NCBI GenBank assembly: GCA_000991415.1
Contig: LBRM01000015.1
Coordinates: 1 to 46,402, forward strand
DNA: 46,402 bases
Origin: Candidatus Nomurabacteria bacterium GW2011_GWA1_36_15
GTDB lineage: Bacteria > Patescibacteriota > Minisyncoccia > Phycocordibacterales > UBA9973
Reading direction: 5' to 3'
The notes beneath the pieces are model-generated. The model was not told where the DNA came from. It saw only the letters and a list, made by a program, of their open reading frames with translations, and did no database searches. Numbering within the stretch: position 1 is the stretch's first letter; every line of letters begins with the position of its first letter. Below are positions 8,240-14,971 of this stretch, in pieces. Both the position numbers and the translations under genes were made by a program.

Positions 8240-8557
8240 ATGAAATTTGCAGTCATACAAACTGGCGGGAAACAATATAAAGTCTCTAAAGACGAGTTGC
8301 TTTCTGTTGAGAAGATGAAAGGGGAATGGAAGGTCGGAGATAAAATTTCTTTTGATAAAGTTCTCTTAGTGGATGATGGCAAAAATACTACCATAGGTAC
8401 GCCTTACATTCTAAACGCAAAAGTAGATGCTGAAATTGCAGAAATCGGCCGTTCTAAAAAAATCATAGTTGTAAAATATAAACAAAAGTCTCGTTATCTT
8501 CGCCGCAACGGCCATCGTCAGCCATTTTTTAAAGTAAAAATACTTGGAATAAAATAA
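8240..8557 (+). CDS. rplU: 50S ribosomal protein L21
   Basis: 105 aa. The start MKFAVIQTGGKQYKV is the classic L21 N-terminus and KYKQKSRYLRRNGHRQPF is the conserved rRNA-binding end. An in-frame ATG 51 nt upstream would add a hydrophobic leader not found in L21 and lies ahead of the promoter, so 8240 is the start. In most bacteria rplU is followed by rpmA; here rpmA is about 21 kb away at 29803, and rplU stands alone with its own terminator. Confidence 0.97.
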   Translation: MKFAVIQTGGKQYKVSKDELLSVEKMKGEWKVGDKISFDKVLLVDDGKNTTIGTPYILNAKVDAEIAEIGRSKKIIVVKYKQKSRYLRRNGHRQPFFKVKILGIK

Positions 8558-8580
8558 TCCGCCTTATCAGCGGGTTGTTT
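8556..8580 (+). terminator. rplU terminator
   Basis: AATCCGC (8556-8562) pairs with GCGGGTT (8570-8576, one G-T pair) around a 7-nt loop, followed by GTTTTATT. It lies between convergent rplU and recR. Confidence 0.65.
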
Positions 8581-9152
8581 TATTGTCTATTTTTGAGAGC
8601 ATTTTTGAGAGTATCGTTATCGGAATATTCAAGTTCGGTACCGGTAGAGAGACCTTTTCCCAAGGAAGATATTTTAATACTCAAAGGTTCTATGGTGCTT
8701 TTTAGTTGATTTCTGACGTAGAAATCGGTGTGATTACCCTTCTTCTCATTTTTTATTTTTTTTATTAATTCATTAATTCTTACTCTTGAACTTGTATTTT
8801 TTTCAACAATAGGCACCAGTCCTCCCAGAATAAAATATTTACCATTATAAATTCTGCTTTTATTTACGCTCTCCAAATCGGAATCTTTTTCAACAATCAT
8901 CAAAGTAGAGAAATCAATATTGGGGTCTGCGCAGATTTCACACTTTTTTTCTTTTTTAGAAGCAGATATAAAAAATTTAAAACATTCAGAACATTGCACT
9001 GTATCCTTTTTTAATTCTTTAATTAAGGCGGATAAATTTTCGGGGTACTCTCCGTTTTTTGACATTAAAAAATAGACAAAACGTTTCGCCTGCCTTTCTC
9101 CAATACCAGGAAATTCTTTAAAAATTTCAGTTAATTTTTCTATAACGTTCAT
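8580..9152 (-). CDS. recR: Recombination protein RecR
   Basis: 190 aa, near the usual 200. An N-terminal helix-hairpin-helix (FPGIGERQAKRFVYFL) is followed by a four-cysteine zinc finger (CSEC...CEIC) and a Toprim domain starting at LMIVEKDSDL. RecR works with RecF and RecO to load RecA on gapped DNA. It follows dnaB by 5 nt and is probably cotranscribed with it, so replication restart and repair genes are linked. The usual dnaX partner is at 35.9 kb instead. Confidence 0.95.
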   Translation of the reverse strand: MNVIEKLTEIFKEFPGIGERQAKRFVYFLMSKNGEYPENLSALIKELKKDTVQCSECFKFFISASKKEKKCEICADPNIDFSTLMIVEKDSDLESVNKSRIYNGKYFILGGLVPIVEKNTSSRVRINELIKKIKNEKKGNHTDFYVRNQLKSTIEPLSIKISSLGKGLSTGTELEYSDNDTLKNALKNRQ

Positions 9153-9157
9153 AACTC

Positions 9158-10549
9158 TTAAAATTCTTCCAAGTCCTCGCTTATTTTTGATGCAGAAAAT
9201 TCGCTGAGATTACTTTTTTCGAGATTTAAGAAAGTGGTAGTTTTTTCATCGAAATAAAGTTCCACTTTTCCAGTTGGACCATTGCGATGTTTTTCAATCA
9301 AAATCTCAGCGATATTTGTTTTTTCGGATTCATCTTTATTTTTATCTTCTCTGTGAATAAACATCACCACATCTGCATCCTGTTCTATAGAGCCCGAATC
9401 GCGAAGGTCGGAAAGTCTTGGCTTGCCGCCACGCGACTCTACTGCGCGGGAAAGTTGTGAAAGAGCCAGTACCGGTACATTCAGTTCTTTAGCTAAGCTT
9501 TTTAATGATCTTGAAATTTCTGTTACTTGATTAACCATTGAATCGTAATTTTGGGAAGTAGTCATAAGTTGTAAATAATCAACCACGATAAGATCCAGTC
9601 CTTTTTCGGCTTTTAATCTACGAGAAAGAGCTTTCATTCGCACTATGGAATTGCCTGGTTGGTCATCAATATAAATTTTAGCTTTGGCCAGTTTGTCTAG
9701 TGAGTCACGAAGTTGAGAAAATTCTCGATCAGATGATAAACGTCCAGTACGTAAATTCCAGGCATTTACTCGCGACTGAGCTGAAAGCATTCTGTCTACT
9801 AATTGTTGAGAAGACATTTCCAGGGAAAATATTAATACTGACTTGTCATGAGTGATTGAAGATATGCGAGCAATGTCAAGGGCAAGCGTAGTTTTACCCA
9901 TAGAAGGCCTGGCGGCGATAATAATCAAATCAGATTTTTGCAGACCTGAAAGAGCATTGTCTAAATCTCGAAAACCAGTTGGTAGTCCTCGAAGCATGTC
10001 TTTATGTTCATGTAATTTTTCAAGACGTTCCCATGCTTCTGGCAGAGCGTCTTTTAAATTTATGAATTTCTGACTTTTAGGAGAAGATATCACGCTGAAG
10101 ATTTTCTTTTCTGCCATATCCAATATGTCGTCCATATGATCATCACTCTCTTCAAAACCAAGTTCAGAAACATAATCAGCTGCCTCTATCAAACTTCTCA
10201 GAATATATTTTTTTTGCACGATTTCGGCATAATGTTTGATATTAGTGGAAGAAGGCACTACGTTTACTATTTCTGCTAAATATTGATTACCCCCGACTTT
10301 TTCAAGTGATTTTTGTTCGATTAATTTTGTAGAGAGAGAAAGCATATCGATCGGTTCATTTTTCAAGGATAAATCAAGCATCGTCCTGAAAATTATTTTA
10401 TGTTTTTCAACATAAAAAGAATCTGGATTTAAAATATCCTCCACTTCATGAATAGCATTTTTGCGGAGCATGATAGACCCAAGCACCGCTTGTTCCGACG
10501 GGATACTTTGGGGTGGAATGCGTACATCAGTTTTCATTGTTTTTACCAT
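9158..10549 (-). CDS. dnaB: Replicative DNA helicase DnaB
   Basis: 463 aa, normal length, no intein. The N-terminal helical domain (PPQSIPSEQAVLGSIML) is the DnaG-interacting region. The RecA-like motor has Walker A ARPSMGKTT near residues 210-219, the LIVVDYLQLM Walker B strand, and SQLSRAVESR with the arginine-finger region. It unwinds DNA at the fork as a hexamer. ATG 10549 sits 7 nt after a TAAAAT box, whereas the alternative at 10537 is 12 nt further in. First gene of dnaB-recR. Confidence 0.97.
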   Translation of the reverse strand: MVKTMKTDVRIPPQSIPSEQAVLGSIMLRKNAIHEVEDILNPDSFYVEKHKIIFRTMLDLSLKNEPIDMLSLSTKLIEQKSLEKVGGNQYLAEIVNVVPSSTNIKHYAEIVQKKYILRSLIEAADYVSELGFEESDDHMDDILDMAEKKIFSVISSPKSQKFINLKDALPEAWERLEKLHEHKDMLRGLPTGFRDLDNALSGLQKSDLIIIAARPSMGKTTLALDIARISSITHDKSVLIFSLEMSSQQLVDRMLSAQSRVNAWNLRTGRLSSDREFSQLRDSLDKLAKAKIYIDDQPGNSIVRMKALSRRLKAEKGLDLIVVDYLQLMTTSQNYDSMVNQVTEISRSLKSLAKELNVPVLALSQLSRAVESRGGKPRLSDLRDSGSIEQDADVVMFIHREDKNKDESEKTNIAEILIEKHRNGPTGKVELYFDEKTTTFLNLEKSNLSEFSASKISEDLEEF

Positions 10550-10556
10550 TAGGGCT

Positions 10557-10583
10557 ATTTTAGCACAGTAAAAAAATAGTCAA
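10557..10583 (-). promoter_or_regulatory. dnaB-recR promoter
   Basis: Minus strand TTGACT (10583-10578), a short 15-nt spacer and TAAAAT (10562-10557), 7 nt before the ATG. Confidence 0.5.
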
Positions 10584-10625
10584 AGTTAAAAAATGCATAA
10601 TATGTTATTAAAATGGGGACAATTC

Positions 10626-10655
10626 TTTGCAGAATATGCCTTTGCAGAATATGCC
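10626..10655 (+). repeat. 15-bp tandem duplication ahead of trpS
   Basis: TTTGCAGAATATGCC is repeated twice, back to back and without a mismatch. The second copy supplies the probable -35 box of trpS. Confidence 0.9.
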
Positions 10656-10670
10656 TTTTTCCTGTAATAT
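10642..10670 (+). promoter_or_regulatory. trpS promoter
   Basis: TTGCAG (10642-10647), 17-nt spacer, TAATAT (10665-10670), then 6 nt to ATG 10677. Leaderless arrangement. Confidence 0.55.
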
Positions 10671-10676
10671 TAATGT

Positions 10677-11627
10677 ATGTCAAAAAAGATATTATTGTCA
10701 GGGGTAAAACCGACAGGGGCGCCGCATATCGGCAATTATTTTGGTGCCATGAAGCAATTCGTAAATCTTCAGAATGAATACGAGGCCTATATTATGATAG
10801 CTGACTATCATGCCTTAAACTTTATCCAAAATGCTGGAGAAATGAAAAAGAACATAATTAACGTTCTTTTGGATTATCTGGCCATCGGTCTTGATCCCAA
10901 GAAAGTGACTTTATTTAAACAATCTGATGTAAGTGAACACACAGAACTGACTTGTATTTTTGACACTATTACTACTATGCCGTATTTAATGCGGGCTCAC
11001 GCTTATAAAGATGCGGAAGCAAAAAATAAAGAAATATGTGTCGGCACCTTTAATTACCCAATGCTGATGGCGGCCGACATTTTGCTTTATAGTCCGGATA
11101 TCGTGCCAGTGGGACAAGATCAGAAACAACATGTAGAAATAGCCCGCGACACAGCAGAAAAATTTAATCGTATTTTCGGCCAGACTTTTAAAATTCCGGA
11201 ACCGATGATTATGAAAGATATGGAAGTAGTGCCGGGATTGGATGGACGTAAAATGTCCAAGAGCTATGGAAATATTATTCCTTTGTTTGCGGAATACGAA
11301 GAAATAAAAAAAGCTGTTATGTCAATTGTAACTGATTCTGGTGAAGGAATACCAAAAAACGTTTATGCTATACATAATTTATTTCGTCCCGCCTCTGAAC
11401 TTTTACCGCTTTATGAGAGTAAGGCAAGCAAATATAAAGAATTGAAAGAAATATTAATTGAAGATATAGAAAAATTTACCGCCCCTTTGAGAGAAAAGCG
11501 AAAAGAGCTTGCTAAAAATATTCCTAAGGCGTTTTCAATATTAGAAGCGGGCGGTGAAAAAGCAAAAAAGATTGCTTCAAGAAAAATGGAAGAAGTGCGA
11601 GAAAAAATTGGGGTTAAAATTTATTAG
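10677..11627 (+). CDS. trpS: Tryptophanyl-tRNA synthetase
   Basis: 316 aa class I synthetase. KPTGAPHIGNYFGAM carries the HIGH-type motif, GQDQKQHVEIARDTAEKFN is the TrpRS signature, and GRKMSKSYGN is the KMSKS loop. Length and order match bacterial TrpRS. First gene of a probable operon trpS-aspS-riboflavin kinase-EamA. Confidence 0.97.
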   Translation: MSKKILLSGVKPTGAPHIGNYFGAMKQFVNLQNEYEAYIMIADYHALNFIQNAGEMKKNIINVLLDYLAIGLDPKKVTLFKQSDVSEHTELTCIFDTITTMPYLMRAHAYKDAEAKNKEICVGTFNYPMLMAADILLYSPDIVPVGQDQKQHVEIARDTAEKFNRIFGQTFKIPEPMIMKDMEVVPGLDGRKMSKSYGNIIPLFAEYEEIKKAVMSIVTDSGEGIPKNVYAIHNLFRPASELLPLYESKASKYKELKEILIEDIEKFTAPLREKRKELAKNIPKAFSILEAGGEKAKKIASRKMEEVREKIGVKIY

Positions 11628-11659
11628 GAATATATTAATTTTTTTGTGTTAGAAAATAT

Positions 11660-13138
11660 ATGAAAAACAGAGTCTATATTAAGGATTTAAAAGATAACAT
11701 AGACAAAGAAGTAATTATCGCTGGATGGGTAAATGTCAGGCGCGATCAAGGCAAGATGATATTTTTTGATATGCGTGACATGACAGGTTTGATACAATGC
11801 GTGGTATTGCCAAACCGAATGAATATTGAAAATTCCTCAGCAAAAAATTCTGACGCCTTCGCCCTCGGAGACACAGGACATGGAACCCACGACGTTGAGA
11901 ATTCTTTGCTGGGGAATTTAGTAAAAGAAATCCGCCCGGAATGGGTCTTAAAAATTACAGGTATTGTAAACAAGCGTCCGGATAAAAATGTAAAACAAGA
12001 CACATTAAACGGAAATGTAGAACTTGAAGTTATAAATATTGAAATTCTAAATAAAGCGGAAACCGCTCCTTTTCAGGTGAATGAAGATACCTTAGGAGTT
12101 AATGAAGACCTTAGAATGAAATACAAATATTTAGATCTGCGAACGGAAAGAATGCAGAAAAATATCCGTATGCGGGATAAAATAATTTCTTTTTTCCGAG
12201 ATTATATGCATAAAAATGGCTTCACTGAAATTGAAACCCCTATACTTATGAGAGGCACTCCCGAGGGATCACGAGAATATGTTGTACCATCAAGACTTTT
12301 TAATGGACAGTTTTATGTATTGCCGCAATCACCTCAACAATTCAAACAACTTTGTATGGTTGCCGGTTTTGAAAAATATTTTCAAATTGCGCGTTGTATG
12401 CGTGATGAAGATACCAGAGGCGACAGACAACTTGAATTTACTCAACTTGATTATGAGATGTCTTTTGTTAGTCAAGAAGAAGTGTTGGCCTATACTGAAA
12501 TTATGTTTATAGAACTTATAAAAAGTGTTTATCCCGAGAAAAAAATTACCCAGATATCTTTTCCTCGATTGAGCTATGCTGAATCGATGAAAAAATATAA
12601 ATCAGATAAACCGGATTTGCGAGAAAATAAAGAAGATCCGAATGAATTAGCTTTTTGTTGGGTCTTAGATTTTCCGATGTTTGAAAAAAATGACCAAGGC
12701 GAAATTCAAGCGGTTCATCACCCATTTTGTTCAGTAAAACCAGAAGATAAAGAAAAATTTATGAATGGAAAAGATATTTTTTCTATTCGGGCCAATGCTT
12801 ATGATTTGGTATTAAATGGATATGAATTGTCTTCCGGTTCTATTAGAATTCATGATCAAGTGGAACAAAAACAAGTTTTTAATCTGCTTAACATTTCGGA
12901 AGAAGAACAAAAAAAGAGATTTGGACATATGCTGGAAGCCTTTACTTATGGAGCGCCACCCCATGGCGGTTTTGCGCCCGGTATTGACCGCATTGTTATG
13001 ATTTTACAAAATGAACCGAACATTCGTGAAGTGATTGCTTTCCCGAAGACGGGTGAGGGAAGAGATTTGATGATGGGATCTCCTTCTGAAATTTCTGACG
13101 AACAATTGAAAGAATTAGGGATAAAACTGGTGAAATAA
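11660..13138 (+). CDS. aspS: Aspartyl-tRNA synthetase lacking the GAD domain
   Basis: 492 aa against about 590 in typical bacterial AspRS. The N-terminal OB-fold anticodon domain begins RVYIKDLKDNIDKEVIIAGWVNVRRDQGK. The class II core is complete: motif 1 region TEIETPILMRGTPEGSRE, motif 2 FQIARCMRDEDTRGDRQLEF and motif 3 GGFAPGIDRIVMIL. In bacterial enzymes the GAD insertion separates SDKPDLR from the WVxDFPMFE strand; here only about a dozen residues do (near residue 319), so GAD is gone. An in-frame palindromic element (11830-11919) adds about 25-30 residues to the OB domain. Whether it charges only tRNA-Asp, or also tRNA-Asn, cannot be told from this region. Confidence 0.95.
   Translation: MKNRVYIKDLKDNIDKEVIIAGWVNVRRDQGKMIFFDMRDMTGLIQCVVLPNRMNIENSSAKNSDAFALGDTGHGTHDVENSLLGNLVKEIRPEWVLKITGIVNKRPDKNVKQDTLNGNVELEVINIEILNKAETAPFQVNEDTLGVNEDLRMKYKYLDLRTERMQKNIRMRDKIISFFRDYMHKNGFTEIETPILMRGTPEGSREYVVPSRLFNGQFYVLPQSPQQFKQLCMVAGFEKYFQIARCMRDEDTRGDRQLEFTQLDYEMSFVSQEEVLAYTEIMFIELIKSVYPEKKITQISFPRLSYAESMKKYKSDKPDLRENKEDPNELAFCWVLDFPMFEKNDQGEIQAVHHPFCSVKPEDKEKFMNGKDIFSIRANAYDLVLNGYELSSGSIRIHDQVEQKQVFNLLNISEEEQKKRFGHMLEAFTYGAPPHGGFAPGIDRIVMILQNEPNIREVIAFPKTGEGRDLMMGSPSEISDEQLKELGIKLVK
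11830..11919 (+). repeat. Palindromic element inserted in frame in aspS
   Basis: 24-nt inverted arms (11830-11853 and 11896-11919, 21 of 24 complementary) flank a GC-richer 42-nt centre. The segment 11841-11893 matches, in reverse orientation with a few indels, the intergenic segment 38008-38063. The encoded residues, about ENSSAKNSDAFALG and onward, break the OB fold where AspRS normally has no insertion. It resembles the protein-coding palindromic elements known from Rickettsia. Confidence 0.8.
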
Positions 13139-13144
13139 TTTTTA

Positions 13145-13501
13145 ATGAGTTATATAATCGCAGGCAGAATAATCAGGGGAAGCAAATACGGCCAGAAAAT
13201 TGGTTTCCCGACTGTAAATCTGGATAGAAGAAATTTTTTAGGAATAAAAGAAAAACCGGCATTCGGCATATATGCCGGTTCTGTTATTTTAAACAAGGGA
13301 AAGTATAAAGCCGGAATAGTAATTGGTCCGTTGGATAAAAAAGGCTTGCCTAAAATAGAAGCGCATTTGGTTGGTTTTAAGGGAAATCTTTATGGCAAGA
13401 AAGTGGTACTCAAAGTTGGTAAGTTTATAAGAAAATTTAAAAAATTCAAGACTGAGAAAGAATTAATAATACAAATTAAGAAAGATTTAAAGAAATGTTA
13501 A
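13145..13501 (+). CDS. Stand-alone riboflavin kinase domain
   Basis: 118 aa. It corresponds to the C-terminal flavokinase half of bifunctional RibF: GSKYGQKIGFPTVNLD holds the PTxN nucleotide/metal motif, FGIYAGSV and IEAHLVGFKGNLYGKKV are the conserved beta-barrel strands. It should convert riboflavin plus ATP to FMN. The FAD synthetase half, about 180 residues in RibF, is absent, and no ORF upstream supplies it, since aspS ends 6 nt before. The cell may therefore make FMN from salvaged riboflavin and get FAD otherwise. Its stop overlaps the start of the EamA gene by 7 nt. Confidence 0.85.
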   Translation: MSYIIAGRIIRGSKYGQKIGFPTVNLDRRNFLGIKEKPAFGIYAGSVILNKGKYKAGIVIGPLDKKGLPKIEAHLVGFKGNLYGKKVVLKVGKFIRKFKKFKTEKELIIQIKKDLKKC

Positions 13502-14391
13502 AACAATACACCGGTCCTTTATTAATAATCATTGCCGCGTTATTGTGGGCGTTTGACGGTGTCATTCGCCGCTATCTTTACGCTCTTCCGCCCATTACTA
13601 TAATTTTCTTTGAGCATTTATTTGGTCTTATAATTTTATTTCCTTTTGTTTATAAATATATTTTAAAAACGAAATTTACTAAACGGGAATTTTTCTTGGT
13701 AATTTTAGTATCTATTTTAAGCGGACTTTTGGGAACATTATGGTTCACCACGGCTCTTCTGCAGGTACATTCCATCTCTTTCTCGGTGGTGTTTCTCTTA
13801 CAGAAACTCCAACCGATTTTTGCCATCACTACGGCCAGAATTTTCTTGAAAGAACAATTAGATAAAAGATATATCAAATGGGCGTTACTTGCAATCTTTT
13901 CAGCTTTTTTTGTGACCTTTCCAAACGGGTGGATTAATTTTCAGACAGGCGAGGGGACCATTATTGCCGCTTTATATGCTCTTGGTGCTGCTTTCGCTTG
14001 GGGTTCGTCAACAACATTTTCCAAAATGCTTTTGGGGAAAATAGATTTCAAGGTCAGCACTTTTTACAGATTTTTTGTCACAATATTAATAGCTTTACCA
14101 TTATTATTTTTGTTTGGTAATACGAATGGAGGAGGTTTGTCTATACCGAATTTGTCTCAGTTTGCTCTTTTAGCGCTTATCGCTGTTTCTACTGGCATGG
14201 TTGCATTACTGATTTATTACAAAGGACTTGCGAAAACTCCAGTTCATATTTCCACCATTTTGGAACTGACTTTTCCTTTTATCGCCATCTTGATAGATAT
14301 GCAGTTGTATCACACAGTCCTTTTGCCTTCACAATGGATAGCCTCAATAGCGCTTGTTTTTAGTATACGCGAAGAGAATAAAATTTTGTAA
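13495..14391 (+). CDS. EamA/DMT-family transporter
   Basis: 298 aa, about ten hydrophobic segments arranged as two five-helix EamA repeats (residues ~5-140 and ~150-295). The start ILWAFDGVIRRYL with an early acidic/aromatic helix and the second-repeat ALGAAFAWGSSTTFSKMLL are typical of drug/metabolite exporters. Substrate unknown; sugar, amino acid or nucleotide-sugar derivatives are all possible. Translation is probably coupled to the riboflavin kinase, whose stop lies inside its first codons. The C-terminus (FSIREENKIL) is short. Confidence 0.88.
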   Translation: MLKQYTGPLLIIIAALLWAFDGVIRRYLYALPPITIIFFEHLFGLIILFPFVYKYILKTKFTKREFFLVILVSILSGLLGTLWFTTALLQVHSISFSVVFLLQKLQPIFAITTARIFLKEQLDKRYIKWALLAIFSAFFVTFPNGWINFQTGEGTIIAALYALGAAFAWGSSTTFSKMLLGKIDFKVSTFYRFFVTILIALPLLFLFGNTNGGGLSIPNLSQFALLALIAVSTGMVALLIYYKGLAKTPVHISTILELTFPFIAILIDMQLYHTVLLPSQWIASIALVFSIREENKIL

Positions 14392-14403
14392 AAAAAGATT
14401 TCA

Positions 14404-14432
14404 TTCTGGCTGCTAAAATTGACATGTATAAT
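14404..14432 (+). promoter_or_regulatory. Promoter of the acidic small gene
   Basis: TTCTGG (14404-14409), 17 nt, TATAAT (14427-14432). A TTGACA at 14419-14424 has no well-placed -10. Transcription from about 14439 would give a leader of roughly 110 nt, rare in this window. Confidence 0.4.
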
Positions 14433-14538
14433 TAGTTTATAAAGAAGATTCCTATCTTTTGACATTTTCTTAAGAAGATGTATTATTAAGCTAAATAAAT
14501 AATCTTTGTTCTTTAATAATTTTTAATAAACAAGAATT

Positions 14539-14543
14539 GGAGG
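14539..14543 (+). promoter_or_regulatory. Strong Shine-Dalgarno sequence GGAGG
   Basis: GGAGG five nt before ATG 14549. It is the best-placed ribosome binding site in the window and fixes this start. Confidence 0.85.
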
Positions 14544-14548
14544 ACTAA

Positions 14549-14851
14549 ATGGTCACTGATTTTTTGAAGGAATTAGTTTCCGCGATAGAAACTATCTCAG
14601 AAGAGACTATTCATCATTTTAGTCTCTCTCTGCCAGCGGTGGGGGAAGGGGAAAAAACCACCGGAATTCTAAGTGAAGAAGGTAAAAAGATCTATTCTTT
14701 ATTAATACTTAAAGAAAATGAAATAGATGAAGAAGATCTTTCTATCTTAGAAAAAGGAGAGGATTCTTCTTCAGTGGAAGAAGATAATCTTGAAGATTAT
14801 AGAAGAATAATAAGGTTAGAATATGTAAATATATTATTTAATCTTAATTGA
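14549..14851 (+). CDS. Small acidic hypothetical protein
   Basis: 100 aa, rich in Glu and Asp, no transmembrane segment and no cysteine. Residues ~1-40 could form helices (FLKELVSAIETISEET); a flexible Ser/Glu stretch (EKGEDSSSVEED) precedes a C-terminal helix ending in NILFNLN. I do not recognise the family. The gene is set apart by a strong Shine-Dalgarno sequence, a long leader and a strong terminator, the features of an independently and probably well expressed unit. The N-terminal pattern with SLSLPAVGEGEKTTG is not a known motif to me. Confidence 0.75.
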   Translation: MVTDFLKELVSAIETISEETIHHFSLSLPAVGEGEKTTGILSEEGKKIYSLLILKENEIDEEDLSILEKGEDSSSVEEDNLEDYRRIIRLEYVNILFNLN

Positions 14852-14877
14852 TTTGATAGATTTCTTTAAAGCCTTTT

Positions 14878-14911
14878 GAAAAAGCCCCAAGCTTCTCAAA
14901 GGGCTTTTTCG
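14878..14911 (+). terminator. Rho-independent terminator of the acidic small gene
   Basis: GAAAAAGCCC (14878-14887) and GGGCTTTTTC (14901-14910) form a perfect 10-bp stem with a 13-nt loop; the T-run lies in the right arm. Confidence 0.85.
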
Positions 14912-14937
14912 TTTATAATCCTTTATCTGATAAATTT

Positions 14938-14965
14938 TTGAATTTTTTCTAAAAAGGTATATAGT
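14938..14965 (+). promoter_or_regulatory. pepA promoter
   Basis: TTGAAT (14938-14943), 16 nt, TATAGT (14960-14965), 6 nt to ATG 14972. Leaderless arrangement. Confidence 0.5.
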
Positions 14966-14971
14966 ATAAAG

